64,000 nucleotides of DNA. It comes from an uncultured Eubacteriales bacterium (GTDB lineage Bacteria > Bacillota > Clostridia > Oscillospirales > CAG-272). The stretch spans positions 1-64,000 of the forward strand of contig CAKSLU010000006.1 of assembly GCA_934474225.1 (NCBI GenBank). The letters run 5' to 3'. The position numbers and the translations under genes were made by a program. The notes under the pieces are model-generated. The model did not search any database. It was not told the origin of the DNA and saw only the letters and a list, made by a program, of their open reading frames with translations. Within the stretch, counting starts at the first letter, position 1, and each line of letters begins with the position of its first letter. Shown piece by piece: positions 31,893 to 39,040 of this stretch.

Positions 31893-32497
31893 GAGCTGCG
31901 CACCTCCAACATGGCGCGCAGCTTTTTGCGCGCCTTGAAAATGCGTGCCCGCACCGCGCTGTCGCTGATGCACAGCACATCCGCCGCCTCAACGCAGGAG
32001 TAGCCGCACAGGTACACGAGATTGACCGCGTCCTGCAAATCCCGGCTCAGCGCGAGCAGGGCGCGCTGCACCGCCGCCTGATTCTCCTTGGTGACGGCAA
32101 TGTCTTCGATGTCAGCGTCCTCGTCTTCCAGTTCGACCGCCGTTTCCTCGCCGTCCTCGGTCTGCACATACAGCCCGGTCTCTTTCTGCATCGTTCTTGC
32201 GCGCTTGCGATAGGCGTCGATTGCGGTATTTCTCGCGATACTGCTGATATAGATGACAATCTGATTCTGAATCGTGCGTTCGGACGAAGATTCAAATTTG
32301 TCAAGATGCTTGATAATTTTGCACATGACATCCTGCACAACATCTTCGGCATCGCTTTGATTTTTCAGAATATCGTATGCCGTCTTATAAAGAAAGTCGC
32401 CGTATCGCTCGTACAAGGCAAGCACAAAATCCCGGTCGTCCTCATTCAGGGCGCCGAGCAGCAGAAAAAACAATGCATACCCTTCTTTCCAGGACAC
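31889..32497 (-). CDS. ECF-type RNA polymerase sigma factor
   Basis: 202 residues from GTG 32497. Region 2 (AYDILKNQSDAEDVVQDVMCKIIKHL) and region 4 (LSRDLQDAVNLVYLCGYSCVEAADVLCISDSAVRARIFKARKKL) are clear, with an acidic linker (VELEDEDADIEDIAV). The start is uncertain: GTG 32497 has only a short GAGG two bases upstream, while a TTG eight codons later has GAAGGG six bases upstream and gives a more usual N-terminus. Cotranscribed with its anti-sigma. Confidence 0.8.
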   Translation of the reverse strand: MSWKEGYALFFLLLGALNEDDRDFVLALYERYGDFLYKTAYDILKNQSDAEDVVQDVMCKIIKHLDKFESSSERTIQNQIVIYISSIARNTAIDAYRKRARTMQKETGLYVQTEDGEETAVELEDEDADIEDIAVTKENQAAVQRALLALSRDLQDAVNLVYLCGYSCVEAADVLCISDSAVRARIFKARKKLRAMLEVRSS

Positions 32498-32543
32498 AGC
32501 CTCGTACTGGAGAATGCCATCCTTGTTTTGCTTCAGTCAAATT

Positions 32544-32558
32544 TTCGCCGTCGGCGAA
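32544..32558. promoter_or_regulatory. Palindrome upstream of the ECF sigma gene
   Basis: TTCGCCG-T-CGGCGAA, perfect 7-bp arms around one base, about 50 bases before the sigma start. Possible operator or small hairpin. Confidence 0.35.
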
Positions 32559-32597
32559 GATAAATGGTTGCTAAGCAGTCAGCGCAATATGCCTGCA

Positions 32598-32840
32598 TTA
32601 TTTTATTTCCTGCTCCAGGAATCGGAACAGTGGTGATGCAAAGAAATCCTCTATACCAATGCCAAGTCCGTCGCATATTTTTTTAACGGTAGCAACTGTT
32701 GTACTGTTATTTCTTCCACTTATAATGTTGTTTAATGTTGATTGCGTAATTCCACTAAGTGTTGCAAGTTTGTTTACAGTAACATGATTTTCTTTACACA
32801 ATTCTAATATACGAAGCCTAACTGCCTCCCCAATGTTCAT
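32598..32840 (-). CDS. XRE-family regulator
   Basis: 80 residues: RLRILELCKENHVTVNKLATLSGITQSTLNNIISGR is a canonical Cro/CI HTH, followed by ATVKKICDGLGIGIEDFF. Start ATG 32840: GAGG eight bases upstream; the in-frame GTG at 32849 lies against that site. AT-rich like its surroundings. No partner gene is evident; it stands between the sigma operon and an unknown gene pair. Confidence 0.85.
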   Translation of the reverse strand: MNIGEAVRLRILELCKENHVTVNKLATLSGITQSTLNNIISGRNNSTTVATVKKICDGLGIGIEDFFASPLFRFLEQEIK

Positions 32841-32952
32841 TGCAAACACCTCAATTCGGCAATCGTTATTATTATTGTATCGTTTTTTACTACAAAAACT
32901 TACCTCAAAAGAGTTGACTTTCAGCTATTGCTATGATAAACTGTATAAATGA

Positions 32953-32995
32953 CACAAAAATAACGCAGGCGTAACACGTCTGCGTTATTTTTGTG
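32953..32995. terminator. Long perfect hairpin in AT-rich intergenic region
   Basis: 16-bp perfect stem CACAAAAATAACGCAG/CTGCGTTATTTTTGTG with an 11-base loop. It is convergent with nothing obvious, and may end leftward or rightward transcripts. Confidence 0.6.
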
Positions 32996-33041
32996 CCGTC
33001 CTTTCGATGGTGCGACGCATGCTGTCGCAAAAGATGCAAGT

Positions 33042-33077
33042 AAAAGGACAGAATACCCGCAGGCATTCTGTCCTTTT
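33042..33077 (-). terminator. Terminator after the gene at 33104
   Basis: AAAAGGACAGAAT...ATTCTGTCCTTTT stem, about 10-base loop. Confidence 0.7.
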
Positions 33078-33103
33078 GCTTTTATACCGCGCAAATTTCT
33101 GTT

Positions 33104-33757
33104 TTAACCGTGCGTATACTTCTCCCACTTCATATACACATGATACAGGTCTTCCGCACGCGCGTCCGCACCTGACAACAGCTTTGCAGCTTGTACGCTC
33201 GCCATATGCGCAGGCTCAAAAATACTATGGAAAGGCGGCGTATAACTATTGTCCACAAAACCTGCCAACACAGGTCTATTGATAAAAACGGAATTTTTCG
33301 GCTTTGTGCAGAGTTCCCAGTGAATAGGCGCGCAGTTGCGCACAAATGTTTCGCCCAAATACATACCGATGTCCTGCAAGACAAATTCCGTCACTGCGGA
33401 CAGCCTTTTTTCCCCGATGAACGACGCGCCGAGATGCCCGAAGTGTTTCCGCATCTCCGACAGCTCATGTTCTTCTTTGTCCACAACGCATGCATTCTGC
33501 AAAAACCACCGCCACACCGAAACCAACGATTCCGGAGACATATCAAGCGTTTGGGCAGGTATCCGAAGATCGCCCGCGCAGCGGGTGGTCAGATAATCGA
33601 TCCGCTCCGGAAGCATATGCACAAACCGGTCAAAATTATCCTTCGCCTCTTGTGCAGACAATTCAAAATAGGCGGCTCCGCGCGGAAGCGTGCATAGCCG
33701 ATAACCCGCAAAACTGTTTTGTTTCGTGAAAAATCGCTTGAAAAACTTTCCGTGCAT
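33104..33757 (-). CDS. Hypothetical cytosolic protein
   Basis: 217 residues, no signal or membrane helix. Mixed alpha/beta, with a notable central block DIGMYLGETFVRNCAPIHWELC followed by FINRPVLAGF. That block vaguely resembles immunity-type or SMI1-like proteins, but the match is too weak to name. Start ATG 33757: GGGAGA upstream. It lies 34 bases after the membrane-protein gene at 33792-34175, so the two may form an operon. AT-richer than the core genome. Confidence 0.5.
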   Translation of the reverse strand: MHGKFFKRFFTKQNSFAGYRLCTLPRGAAYFELSAQEAKDNFDRFVHMLPERIDYLTTRCAGDLRIPAQTLDMSPESLVSVWRWFLQNACVVDKEEHELSEMRKHFGHLGASFIGEKRLSAVTEFVLQDIGMYLGETFVRNCAPIHWELCTKPKNSVFINRPVLAGFVDNSYTPPFHSIFEPAHMASVQAAKLLSGADARAEDLYHVYMKWEKYTHG

Positions 33758-33791
33758 CTTGTCTCTCCCTGTGCGCAAAGCGGCGTTAATC

Positions 33792-34175
33792 TTACATAAG
33801 GCCAAGATAGTGGTCGGCTTTCACCAATTCGACCACAACGCCCGACAGCACATTCGCGATTGTCCCCGACGCCATGAAAGCTGCCATGCGCATTGCGCTT
33901 GCTTTTTTTGTGGAAGCCCTGTGGATGCCGAGAATCCGGATGGCGAAATAGGAGATGAGCATTGCATGGGCAAGCACTGCAAATAGGAACATCCCATCGC
34001 TTGAAAGCAAAAACGCGGTCATGGATCTGAGCCCCGGGTTTTCAAATTCAGAAAAGACAAAGGCAAAGTATACCGCAAAGAAGAGCGGTCCGCTCAGCAC
34101 CTCAATCAGAAAGAAGGCGAGCACCCGCTTTGCAGGGCTGAAAGTTTCCATCGCTGTGGATTTTGTGGATTCCAT
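33792..34175 (-). CDS. Small three-to-four-helix membrane protein
   Basis: 127 residues with hydrophobic segments at about 15-40 (VLAFFLIEVLSGPLFFAVYFAFVF), 58-80 (MFLFAVLAHAMLISYFAIRIL) and 95-115 (MAAFMASGTIANVLSGVVVEL). Start ATG 34175 with GGAGG nine bases upstream. Probably the first gene of a pair with the hypothetical protein at 33104. Function unknown. Confidence 0.55.
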   Translation of the reverse strand: MESTKSTAMETFSPAKRVLAFFLIEVLSGPLFFAVYFAFVFSEFENPGLRSMTAFLLSSDGMFLFAVLAHAMLISYFAIRILGIHRASTKKASAMRMAAFMASGTIANVLSGVVVELVKADHYLGLM

Positions 34176-34235
34176 CGGGCAAGTCCTCCTTCCTTTATGT
34201 CCGCAATCCGTACAAGCCCGGATGCACGGCTTCAA

Positions 34236-34913
34236 TCAAAAGCATTCGCCGTCGGCGAGGATGCGGGTCTGCACGCCGTCCTCGAAGACCGGGCAGGGCG
34301 CGCCGCAGATGTACTTTTTATCGTCCTCGACCACCACGCTGGTCGCCTCCGGCAAGCCGAGCAGCCGCGGATAATCCTTTGCAAGCTCGGCGACCGCCGC
34401 GTTGAACTCCGCATTGACCTCCGGCTCGGCAGAGGAATTGTAGTGCACCACGGTTGACCAGCCGCCGATGAGGTTCAGCCCGCGCGTGTCGCGCAGCGCG
34501 ACGGTGTTCGGGTCCATGTAGCCGATCGGCTGAATGTCCGCGCCGCAGACAACTGCGCCCGCGCTGCTGCCGTACCAGACGCCGCCGCTTTGCAGATAGG
34601 CTCTGATATTTTCGATGCTGTCGTGCTCCCGCAGGCATTTGAGGAGGCGGTAGGTGTTGCCGCCGCTGCAAAATATGCCGCCGAACGCGCCGAGATCCGC
34701 CGCGCCGAGCCATTCGGTGCTGTCGCACATCCGCGTGGAAAATACGCCTTCCCGCGCCATGCGCGCGGCAAAATCGGCATAGCGTGCAACCCGGTTGCGC
34801 GGCGCCACCGCAAAGCAGATATAGAGAATCGGCTTTGTGCGGTCAACCGCCTCCAAAAACTTCTGATACCCCGGATTGCCGTCCGCCGCACCACCGCTCA
34901 AAAACAGTTTCAT
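34236..34913 (-). CDS. Peptidase E family (S51) dipeptidase-like protein
   Basis: 225 residues. The S51 fold has the nucleophile Ser117 in YGSSAGAVV, CSGGNTYRLL (about 82-91) and a conserved His in VVHYN. Members cleave Asp-X dipeptides or isopeptides such as cyanophycin products. GGAGG six bases before the ATG. It has its own promoter (34943-34971) rather than depending on the operon upstream. Confidence 0.85.
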   Translation of the reverse strand: MKLFLSGGAADGNPGYQKFLEAVDRTKPILYICFAVAPRNRVARYADFAARMAREGVFSTRMCDSTEWLGAADLGAFGGIFCSGGNTYRLLKCLREHDSIENIRAYLQSGGVWYGSSAGAVVCGADIQPIGYMDPNTVALRDTRGLNLIGGWSTVVHYNSSAEPEVNAEFNAAVAELAKDYPRLLGLPEATSVVVEDDKKYICGAPCPVFEDGVQTRILADGECF

Positions 34914-34942
34914 AAAATACCTCCGCAGATTTTTCTGCTTCC

Positions 34943-34971
34943 ATTATAACAGGCAAAACGTAAAAGTGCAA
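34943..34971 (-). promoter_or_regulatory. Promoter of the peptidase E gene
   Basis: Minus strand TTGCAC (34966-34971), 17 bases, TATAAT (34943-34948). Confidence 0.7.
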
Positions 34972-34987
34972 GCCTTGTCCTGCCGAT

Positions 34988-35998
34988 TTATGCCATCCTT
35001 TCCAGCATCGCCTCGTCCACGCCGTACAGCGTAGGCTCACCCGCCCTGTAGCGCGCAAATTCGTCCGCCATATACGCCGCCATGCGGTGCACCTCGTTGC
35101 CGCTGCTGCCCGCGATATGCGGCGTCAGAATGCAGTTGTCGAGGCTGTAAAACGGGCTGTCCGCCGCGGGCGGTTCCGGGGCGGTGACATCGAGAATTGC
35201 CGTCAGATCCGGTCGCTCCCGGAGAATGCGGCAGAGGTCCGCCTCGACGACCTGCGCGCCGCGTCCCGTGTTGATAAAGGTGGCATTCTGCGGCAGTTTG
35301 GCGAAGAGCGCGTAGTTCAGCATCCCCTTCGTCTCGGCATTGTTGGCGAGATGATTGCTCACCACATTGCAGCGCGCAAACAGCGTATCCAGCGGCACCT
35401 TTTCGACCCCGAGCGCGGCAGCCTCCGCGTCTCCGAGAAACGGGTCAAACACCAGCACCGCAAGCTGCATATCCCGCAGGCGGCGGATGACACCCTTGCC
35501 GATCATGCCCGCGCCGATGATGCCGACTGTGGCGTCATAGTTGCCGGGGCAGCGCAGAAAAGCGTCGCGCGCCGCCGCGCGTTTGCCCACGCTGCAAAAC
35601 CGCGCGGCGGGAAAAAATCCCTTGTTGGCAAGGACAATCTGCGCTGCCGTATATTCCGCCACCGGCACGGCGTTGGCCGCCCAGGCGCTGAACACGCGGA
35701 CGCCGCAGTGCAAAAACGGGCGTGCAAACGCCTGCACCGTGCCCGCCGCGTAGAAGAGCGCCTCCAGATTTGGTAAGTATGTGCGTATCTCCGCTTCGGT
35801 CAGCACGGGCATTTTCCAGGTGGAAAACAGCCAGCGCACCTCGCGCAAATCCCGCCTGCCCGCCGTCAAATCCGCATGAGTGCAGACCGTCTCGTCAAAG
35901 TCGGCAAGCGCATGCAGCCGCGCGCGGGCGGCAGCATCGTAAACCTCGTTTATCTTCTCTGTCGAATCGCACAAAAATGTCGCTTCCATCGTTTTCAT
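34988..35998 (-). CDS. D-isomer-specific 2-hydroxyacid dehydrogenase
   Basis: 336 residues. Rossmann nucleotide site GIIGAGMIGKGVIRRL; catalytic Arg in NTGRGAQVVEADL, Glu in DVTAPEPP and His in TPHIAGSSG. NAD(P)H-linked reduction of a 2-oxo acid or the reverse. The ATG overlaps the stop of the TIM-barrel gene as ATGA. Fourth gene of the operon starting with the SCP2-like gene; a role in the same pathway as the class III aminotransferase is likely. Confidence 0.88.
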   Translation of the reverse strand: MKTMEATFLCDSTEKINEVYDAAARARLHALADFDETVCTHADLTAGRRDLREVRWLFSTWKMPVLTEAEIRTYLPNLEALFYAAGTVQAFARPFLHCGVRVFSAWAANAVPVAEYTAAQIVLANKGFFPAARFCSVGKRAAARDAFLRCPGNYDATVGIIGAGMIGKGVIRRLRDMQLAVLVFDPFLGDAEAAALGVEKVPLDTLFARCNVVSNHLANNAETKGMLNYALFAKLPQNATFINTGRGAQVVEADLCRILRERPDLTAILDVTAPEPPAADSPFYSLDNCILTPHIAGSSGNEVHRMAAYMADEFARYRAGEPTLYGVDEAMLERMA

Positions 35999-36762
35999 CC
36001 CTCTCCTGCCCCGCTGTCCGCAAGCGCCGCAATCTCGCGCAGTGCCGCCGCCTCATCTGCAAGGCTCTCGATTCTGTCATCCGGCATAAATTCCAGCAGC
36101 AGCGGAACGCGCGCGGGAAAGCAGGCGAGATACTGCCGCCAGATGTCCGCCGCGCCGCGCAGCGGGTACTTCGCCTTCCCCTGCCAGTTGAACACATGGA
36201 CCATCTCGGTATACGGCGCGCAAAAGGCGGCGTAACGCAGGTTCTCCTCCACCGTTCGGAACTGATTCGGCTGCCAGTACATCCGAAAATGCGCGCTGTC
36301 GACGGCGTCCATCAGCGCTTTGGCGCCCTCGACACAGTCGGTCACCGTCCCGCCGTGGCACTCCATGCAGACCGTCACGCCGTGCGAAGCCGCCATCTTC
36401 TCAATCTCACGACACTCCGCAAACAGGCGCGCAAGCTCGTCTGCCGTGTACGCCGCATAGCCCTTTGTGCCGCACCACAGGCGGAGAATCTTGGTCCCGA
36501 GCGCCGCCGCGGCGTCGAGATAGGGCGCAAAATCCCGCGGCGCATCCCGACCGATGCGGAAATAGGTGCCGTAGGACGACACATGGATGCCGCGCGCGGC
36601 ACACAGTGCGGCAATCGCCGCGCAGCGCGCGGGGTCGTCCGCCGGCGCATGCACATCGCTGCCCCACTCGATGCAGGCAAGCCCGTAAGTCTGCGCGGCG
36701 TCAACGATTTGCGCAGGCGTCTTATCCCGAAAACTGACCGATACCAGCCCGCAAGTTCTCAT
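35995..36762 (-). CDS. Xylose-isomerase-like TIM-barrel protein
   Basis: 255 residues of the sugar-phosphate isomerase/epimerase superfamily: IEWGSDVHAP (strand with Glu), VCMECHGGTVTD (Glu, His), FRMYWQPNQF and LLLEFMP (Glu) supply the usual metal ligands. Probably an epimerase/isomerase of a sugar or sugar acid. Start ATG 36762, because GGGGAGG lies six bases upstream of it and touches the ATG at 36768. Follows the class III aminotransferase after a 60-base gap with a hairpin. Confidence 0.8.
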   Translation of the reverse strand: MRTCGLVSVSFRDKTPAQIVDAAQTYGLACIEWGSDVHAPADDPARCAAIAALCAARGIHVSSYGTYFRIGRDAPRDFAPYLDAAAALGTKILRLWCGTKGYAAYTADELARLFAECREIEKMAASHGVTVCMECHGGTVTDCVEGAKALMDAVDSAHFRMYWQPNQFRTVEENLRYAAFCAPYTEMVHVFNWQGKAKYPLRGAADIWRQYLACFPARVPLLLEFMPDDRIESLADEAAALREIAALADSGAGEG

Positions 36763-36785
36763 AAGCATCCTCCCCGATGCGGCAT

Positions 36786-36814
36786 GGCGCCGCCGTGCAA
36801 TGCACGGCGGCGCC
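36786..36814 (-). other. Intercistronic GC hairpin
   Basis: Perfect 14-bp inverted repeat GGCGCCGCCGTGCA/TGCACGGCGGCGCC with a single-base loop between the aminotransferase and TIM-barrel genes. There is no T-run, so an mRNA-stability or processing element is more likely than a terminator. Confidence 0.6.
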
Positions 36815-36825
36815 TCTGCAATGGT

Positions 36826-38103
36826 TTATTTTACAGCCTTCAGCGCGTCCGGATGGCGTTTTGCCACGACCTCAAAGGCGTCGTCGGCGATGTCGGCGGC
36901 AAGCGCAATGTCGGCGTCGCTGAGGGCGGCGTTGATGAAGTGGTTGTGGTGCGACGCGAGGAACAGCCCGCGCGAGACACACTCGGCGACCCACTCCTGA
37001 TGCAGCATCAGGCTGTCGTCATTGGCGATGCGCAGATAGAACAGCGCGGGCTCGCCCGAGACAACGAGGTCAAAGCCGTGCTTGGCACCTGCGGCACGGA
37101 GCGCCGTGGTGAACTTCTCGCCCTTCTCGCGGAAGAGGCGCGGCGTATCGAGCTTTTTCATCTTGTTGATGCAGGCGATGCAGGCGGCAAACGGCACGGC
37201 GCTCATCCAGTACGAGCCGGTGAAGGAGAGCGAGGACGCCGCCGCGCGCAGGAACTCCTGCCCGCAGGAGGCCGACATGTTGTAGCCGTTGGCAAGCGCC
37301 TTGCAGAAGCAGATGATGTCCGCCTTGATGCCGTAGTAATGGTCGCTGCCCGCAAGGTCGAGGCGGAAGCCGGTGCGCACATCGTCGAAAATCAGCACGA
37401 TGCCGTGCTCGTCGCAGAACTTGCGCACTGCCTGCCACTTTTCCTTCGTGGAGCAGACATTGTCATAGAAATTGCCGTGGTCGTAGGGCTGCGCGATCAG
37501 CGCGGCAATGTCGCCCTTGCTTTCTTCCCAGGCGCGCGCAAGCGCATCCATGTCAAACCACGGGACGATGATGTTGTTTGCCACATCCTCGGGCAGAATG
37601 CCGGGGTAATCCGCCTTCATCGCCCAGGGGTCGTTGCCGTGATAATAGCCCTTGAAGAAGACCGTCTTCTTGCGCTTGGTGTGTGCGCGGGCGCAGAGCA
37701 CGGCAAAGGTCGTCGCATCGGTGCCGTTCTTCATGAAGTAGGCCCAGTCGGCGCAGGCGACCGTGCCTGTCAGCAGCTCGGCGCACTCCACCATCTTGTA
37801 GGAGGGGGCAGTGGTGCAGTTGCCCGCCTTCAGCTGTTCCAGCGCGGCGGCGTCCACATCGGGGTCGTTGTAGCCGAGGACATTGGGGCCGTAGGCGCAC
37901 ATCATGTCGATGTAGCGGTTGCCGTCCATGTCCCAGAAATAGGTTCCCTCTGCGCGGGAACTGATGAGCGGCCAGTTTTCCAGCGGCAGAAACAGCCCCT
38001 CGGACGGGCCGAGATGCCCGTAGATGCCGGAGGGAATGACATTCAGCGCGCGGTCAAACCACGCGCGGCTCTTTTCATGTGTGTATTCGGGAAATCTGCT
38101 CAT
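36826..38103 (-). CDS. Class III PLP aminotransferase (glutamate-1-semialdehyde aminomutase-like)
   Basis: 425 residues. YFWDMDGNRYIDMMCAYGPNVLGYNDPDV, FMKNGTDATTFAVLCARAHTKRKK, VLIFDDVRTGFRL (PLP Asp) and the Schiff-base Lys in CFCKALANGYNMSA. The layout is that of GSA aminomutase relatives, but no haem genes are near, so a different substrate is likely. AAGGGGG before ATG. Twelve bases after the SCP2-like gene in the same operon. Confidence 0.85.
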   Translation of the reverse strand: MSRFPEYTHEKSRAWFDRALNVIPSGIYGHLGPSEGLFLPLENWPLISSRAEGTYFWDMDGNRYIDMMCAYGPNVLGYNDPDVDAAALEQLKAGNCTTAPSYKMVECAELLTGTVACADWAYFMKNGTDATTFAVLCARAHTKRKKTVFFKGYYHGNDPWAMKADYPGILPEDVANNIIVPWFDMDALARAWEESKGDIAALIAQPYDHGNFYDNVCSTKEKWQAVRKFCDEHGIVLIFDDVRTGFRLDLAGSDHYYGIKADIICFCKALANGYNMSASCGQEFLRAAASSLSFTGSYWMSAVPFAACIACINKMKKLDTPRLFREKGEKFTTALRAAGAKHGFDLVVSGEPALFYLRIANDDSLMLHQEWVAECVSRGLFLASHHNHFINAALSDADIALAADIADDAFEVVAKRHPDALKAVK

Positions 38104-38115
38104 TGTTCTGCCCCC

Positions 38116-38880
38116 TTAACCAAGGTAGACCGACACGCGGTCGAGAATGCGGTTGACATTGTCCACCATGGACAGCACGCCCGCGAGGCGGATGTTGCCC
38201 TTGCACATTTCGTTGATGGTGGAGACCTTACCGTTAAACAATCCGTTTGCAAGGTCGATGTCGGCAAACTCCATCAGCGCGCGCGGATTCTCGGCAGGCG
38301 CTTTGATTGTGGTGAAGACATGGTCGCGCACGCGGATGGTCACGGCGACGCTGTTCTTGATGCCAAGCGAAATGTCGCCGTCCGGCGTGTTCCCGGCGGA
38401 GATTTTCGCGATGGAATCCGAGTTTGCCAGCCCCGAAATCGCGCCCGCGATGACATACATCGTCAAGAGCGTGTTTTCCTCAAAAAAGGCGCGGTCGGCA
38501 AGCGCCGCCTCGTCGGGGCGCAGCACGGCGGCAAGCCGGTCTGTGAGCTTTGTGAACGGACCGGTCAGAAACGAGAGCAGCGAAATCACGCCCTTGACGG
38601 GCACGCCGGGCTTGCCCTCGTCAATCATGCGGTTGAACGCGGCAGGCGACGCAAACTGCATCTTGCAGGTGCAGCCCGCGTCTCCCTCGCTTGCGCGGCA
38701 GCCGTCTTTGGAAAAGTGGAAAGTGCGGCAGGGGCCGCCCTTCACCTCAAAGCAGATCGCCACCGGCTTTTTGATGCCTGCGACGACAGCCTTTGCCTCG
38801 GCATCCAGCGCGCACAGGTTCTCCAGCGCGCCGAGCACGCCGTACAGGTTCACATACGCCATTGCCTTTTGTTCGGTCAT
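38116..38880 (-). CDS. SCP2-like lipid/ligand-binding protein
   Basis: 254 residues, cytosolic. A cysteine cluster CRTFHFSKDGCRASEGDAGCTC occurs in the N-terminal half together with CKMQFASPAAFNRMIDEGKP, a strand-helix pattern like SCP2 sterol carrier domains; a similar pattern recurs at the C-terminus (FADIDLANGLFNGKVSTINEMCKGNIRLAGVLSMVDNVNRIL). This may be a pair of SCP2-type modules. GAGGG before the ATG. First gene of the operon with the class III aminotransferase, TIM-barrel and dehydrogenase. Moderately sure of the fold, not of the function. Confidence 0.6.
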   Translation of the reverse strand: MTEQKAMAYVNLYGVLGALENLCALDAEAKAVVAGIKKPVAICFEVKGGPCRTFHFSKDGCRASEGDAGCTCKMQFASPAAFNRMIDEGKPGVPVKGVISLLSFLTGPFTKLTDRLAAVLRPDEAALADRAFFEENTLLTMYVIAGAISGLANSDSIAKISAGNTPDGDISLGIKNSVAVTIRVRDHVFTTIKAPAENPRALMEFADIDLANGLFNGKVSTINEMCKGNIRLAGVLSMVDNVNRILDRVSVYLG

Positions 38881-38941
38881 TGTATTCCCTCCCTCAAAAC
38901 GGGTGTAGATTCAAGCAAAAACATAAGAATAATAATAAGTT

Positions 38942-38971
38942 ATTATACAACGCCCGCACCCGCTCTGTCAA
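38942..38971 (-). promoter_or_regulatory. Promoter of the SCP2/aminotransferase operon
   Basis: Minus strand TTGACA (38966-38971), 18 bases, TATAAT (38942-38947). Confidence 0.75.
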
Positions 38972-39009
38972 CCTGCTTTTTCGACAAAAGCAGCGGGCAA
39001 AAACAAAGA

Positions 39010-39036
39010 AAAACCGCCGCAGAGCGGCGGTTTTTC
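39010..39036 (-). terminator. Terminator of the large ADP-ribosylglycohydrolase-like gene
   Basis: AAAAACCGCCGC-AGA-GCGGCGGTTTTT, A/T on both sides. Confidence 0.8.
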
Positions 39037-39040
39037 TTTC

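Noticed and set aside
36826..38103. HemL (glutamate-1-semialdehyde aminomutase) proper
   Set aside because: No other haem genes nearby, and the operon partners and changed IFDDVRTGFR block suggest a different substrate.
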